DNA of 64,000 nucleotides from Schistocephalus solidus (lineage: Eukaryota; Platyhelminthes; Cestoda; Diphyllobothriidea; Diphyllobothriidae): positions 1-64,000 of the forward strand of contig WEDG01004010.1 in assembly GCA_017591395.1 (NCBI GenBank), given 5' to 3'. The position numbers and the translations under genes were made by a program. A model generated the notes under the pieces. The model was given only the letters and a program-made list of their open reading frames with translations. It was not told the DNA's origin and did no database searches. Positions within the stretch are counted from its first letter, which is position 1. Each line of letters starts with the position of its first letter. Below, piece by piece: positions 61,726 to 64,000 of the stretch.

Positions 61726-61857
61726 ATCAAAGAAGAGGCGTCCGAGAGGCTTCATCCCAGTTTACTTCGTTTCTTTCTGTTGAGGTTAATAAGCATGCTG
61801 TAGCATATGTACGCAAAATGGGCGCTTTAAGCCCAAAAGCGAGACAGCTTAGCCAAA

Positions 61858-62713
61858 GGCGGGCTTTTAAAATTGAGCCGCTATCTTTTCTGCTCTCCAT
61901 TCGTATGTGAATCCTCTTATATGTACGTCGATTGGCCGTGTTCACCCATTATATACTGTATTTTAACACTATTTGTTTATTCGAACAACAAAAATGAGGT
62001 CATCAGCGCACGACGCCAGCACCATTTTGAAGGATGTTCAAATTGATCGATATTTTGAGACGCATTCAAGGACAATTCTTCACGGTGAATGGAGGACCTT
62101 TTGCTGAAAGTTTTGGAATTTTACTTTCATAAATAAAGCGTAGCTCTCTCTCACACACACTCATCGCATGTGCTGGCAGACATGCCAGGAAGCCATTATC
62201 AAAGACTGTGAGCATAATTTGTTTTCATTAAACCACAAAAACTGCTCATTTGTTGTTGCATGCTCCTAATCACTGATGATGGCCTCCTTTACGAGACTGA
62301 AAGCTCAGGCTAATATGCATACTGTTCCAACGATTGCGCTTTTATCTTCTTAGAAGTAGATTGTAAATATGTTTTTCTAAATGAATCTTTTTTGCGTCTC
62401 CTAAAGCGAGACTCACTCCTGCAGCAAAAATAGCAATTAACAGAGAGAGAGAGAGAGAGAGAGCTACGCTTTATTTTGAAAGATAAATTCCAAAACTTTC
62501 AGCAAAAAGGTCCTCCATTCACCGTGAAGAATCGTCCTTGAATGCGTCTCAAAATATCGATCAATTTGGCCTTCCTTCAAAATGGTGCCAGCGTCGTGCG
62601 CTGATGACCTCATTTTCGTTGTTCCAATAAACAAATAGTGTTAAAATTATATAAGATAGTTCACATGCGAATGGTGAGCAGAAAAGATGGCGGCTGAATT
62701 TCAAAAGCCCGCC
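61858..62713. repeat. Large foldback (inverted-repeat) element
   Basis: The left arm (61858-62152) and right arm (62452-62713) are reverse complements over most of their length: GGCTTTTNAAATT..., CTTTTCTGCTC, TTAACACTATTTGTTTATT, ATGAGGTCATCAGCGCACGA, GGTGAATGGAGGACCTTTTG and AGCGTAGCTCTCTCTC. The left arm has about 30 extra bases near 61912-61945. The loop is 300 bp. The outer arm end (CAGAAAAGATGGCGGCTGAA and AAAAGCCCG) also occurs near 18255-18290, so the arm is a dispersed repeat. Confidence 0.88.
62260..62400 (+). mobile_element. Penelope-like C-terminus and tail in the foldback loop
   Basis: LITDDGLLYETESSG-stop is read at about 62266-62314, like the DDG...ETE protein ends of Penelope-like elements. 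TTTTTTGCGTCTCCT at about 62388 is the tail word that also flanks the (TA)n tract at 24.6 kb. There is no further coding upstream. Confidence 0.5.
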
Positions 62714-63510
62714 GAGGAACATAACGCCACTTCTACGGTTGAGTGTCCCGAATAATTTGAGTGCTTTACACGTTTCCTATATTCCATCAGTGGAGTGCTC
62801 ACAAGTTAATATGCTACTGTAGGGACGGTTACATGTATGGGATGTACTGGTCTCCGAAATTGTGCTTAGAAGGCGGTCGATTGCGATGAAAAGCCCCGCA
62901 CTAATTCAAAAAACCCGCCACTGCGTTCTCGAGACCGCAATTTGAGATTATACTAATGTCGGAACAGTTGTTCACCGCTTCTGAGCATCTGAAATACACA
63001 TACATGGGAAAACTGTTAAATTTCAAGCAATATATCCAATTAGGCTATTGTTCAGCGGTTACTTACTGGTTTTGACCTTCTCCTTTCACCCGTGCAGTTG
63101 AGCAGGGGTTTTTTCAGGTGAGGGAGACAGTGAGAGTTTCTTCCAGACAGACAGAGCGATATAGGGCTCTCAGTAAACATCTGAAAGTCTCATACGATCA
63201 GTTCTAACACACCACTGGCGCCACGGCTCCTAACATCTTGACCTGAGGCTGAAGCGCTTGTGTCCGACGTCGCTCTGGGTCGTGCCGAAACAAGAAAGGC
63301 GTGCGCCCTCGTGACACCACGCCACAGTATCATGACCCTGACAACCCAGACTGCACCACTACCAAAGCAGTTGTTGGTAGACTAAAAAGAAGGAGGGGAT
63401 GGCAACGGAGGCGGTGCAAAGATTAGAAGAAGCAACCCATATTAAATATGTTGATAAAGTTAGCTTCAACAAGACATGAGAACAGGAGCCGGCTACGCAA
63501 CATTGCAGGG
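62714..63510. other. Intergenic stretch, nothing firm
   Basis: GCCCCGCACTAATTC and AAAAACCCGCCACTGCG near 62893 recall the foldback arm end. Otherwise nothing is recognised. Confidence 0.4.
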
Positions 63511-63511
63511 G

Positions 63512-64000
63512 AATTAGGTTTAAGGTTAGGGATTTGGTCAAGTTCAGGTTTAAGATTGAAGAGAAGGCAGATAAATATTTCTGGCAAAGACAAGGGAAGC
63601 TGGAATGGCCATTGCGGGTTTATTAGCCTCGTCAGCCAGTCATACACCACCCACAGGTGGTGCACCAAACAAGGATCAAACCCGTGAACCACTGATCAGG
63701 AATCCAACGCTCTAACCACTGAGCAGGTCGCGGGCTCGTTGTCTTTCTGGTTAAGATCGGGAATATTGACAGCATTCGTTGATGAACGCTCACAGCTCGC
63801 TAATGGAGCTAACGGGTCACGGGATCGATCATCGAGTGGTGCACCACCTGGGGTTGGGTATAACGGCCTGACGATGGCTAATAAGCCAGAAATGGCCATT
63901 CCAGTCCCCCTTGACTTTTTCGGCATGGCTACTCCGCCTTTACTACTACTAGGAACTGTGTGGCTGCTGGCGGGGCTAGAGAGTGAGCCCTCAAAGTCAG
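63512..64000. repeat. SINE family A inverted pair next to a short telomere-like word
   Basis: 63514-63535 has TTAGGTTTAAGGTTAGGGA. 63565-63740 is a minus copy whose head reads GACCTGCTCAGTGGTTAGAG with CACGGGTTTGATCC as box B. After its reversed leader and 3' words, a plus copy starts near 63838 (GGTGCACCACCTGGGGTTGG) and runs past the window end through GCTGGCGGGGCTAGAGAGTG. Confidence 0.72.

Overview
This window is nuclear DNA from a metazoan, most probably a flatworm and plausibly a diphyllobothriidean tapeworm. The evidence is interrupted coding sequence with standard GT/AG introns, a ciliary dynein gene, an AT-rich background, several families of decayed non-LTR retrotransposons of the kinds known from flatworms, a Penelope-like element, tRNA-derived SINEs and scattered degenerate TTAGGG-type repeats. 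The taxonomic assignment is inference from repeat types, not from a database match. I see no bacterial operon, CRISPR array or rRNA gene.

One protein-coding gene is clear. It is a plus-strand orthologue of DYNC2I1 (WDR60), the intermediate chain 1 of cytoplasmic dynein-2, the retrograde intraflagellar-transport motor. Six exons lie at about 7549-8608, 9364-9866, 12741-12977, 16818-17462, 19362-19674 and 45271-45734. Their phases agree (1, 0, 0, 0, 1) and they join into 3222 nt, or 1073 codons plus stop; human WDR60 is about 1066 residues. Its fifth intron is 25.6 kb and holds most of the window's repeats.

Layout: 0.4-6.5 kb, two head-to-tail minus-strand CR1-like retrotransposons. 7.5-19.7 kb, exons 1-5 with introns holding SINEs, a CR1 tail and interspersed repeats. 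19.7-45.3 kb, the giant intron, with fragments of a third reverse-transcriptase family (R3), a Penelope-like GIY-YIG fragment beside a long (TA)n tract, telomere-like arrays, a nearly full-length RTE-like element with C-terminal zinc fingers (32.8-37.3 kb), and a repeat family ('family B') in tandem and inverted arrays. 45.3-45.7 kb, last exon. 45.9-47.4 kb, more R3 fragments. 47-54 kb, mostly non-coding with SINE pieces. 54.0-55.3 kb, a CpG-rich stretch, a TATA motif and a 175-190 codon open exon of an unrecognised gene. 55.3-64 kb, SINE-rich DNA, a second Penelope-like fragment and a large foldback element.

No novel defence or enzymatic system is visible. The most interesting items are paired LC8-type TQT motifs in the dynein-2 chain, the extreme last intron, the Penelope/microsatellite palindrome, the foldback with a Penelope tail in its loop, the modular family B arrays, and the unidentified exon at 54.7 kb. 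Element boundaries are approximate throughout, because they were judged by eye from translation and repeated words.
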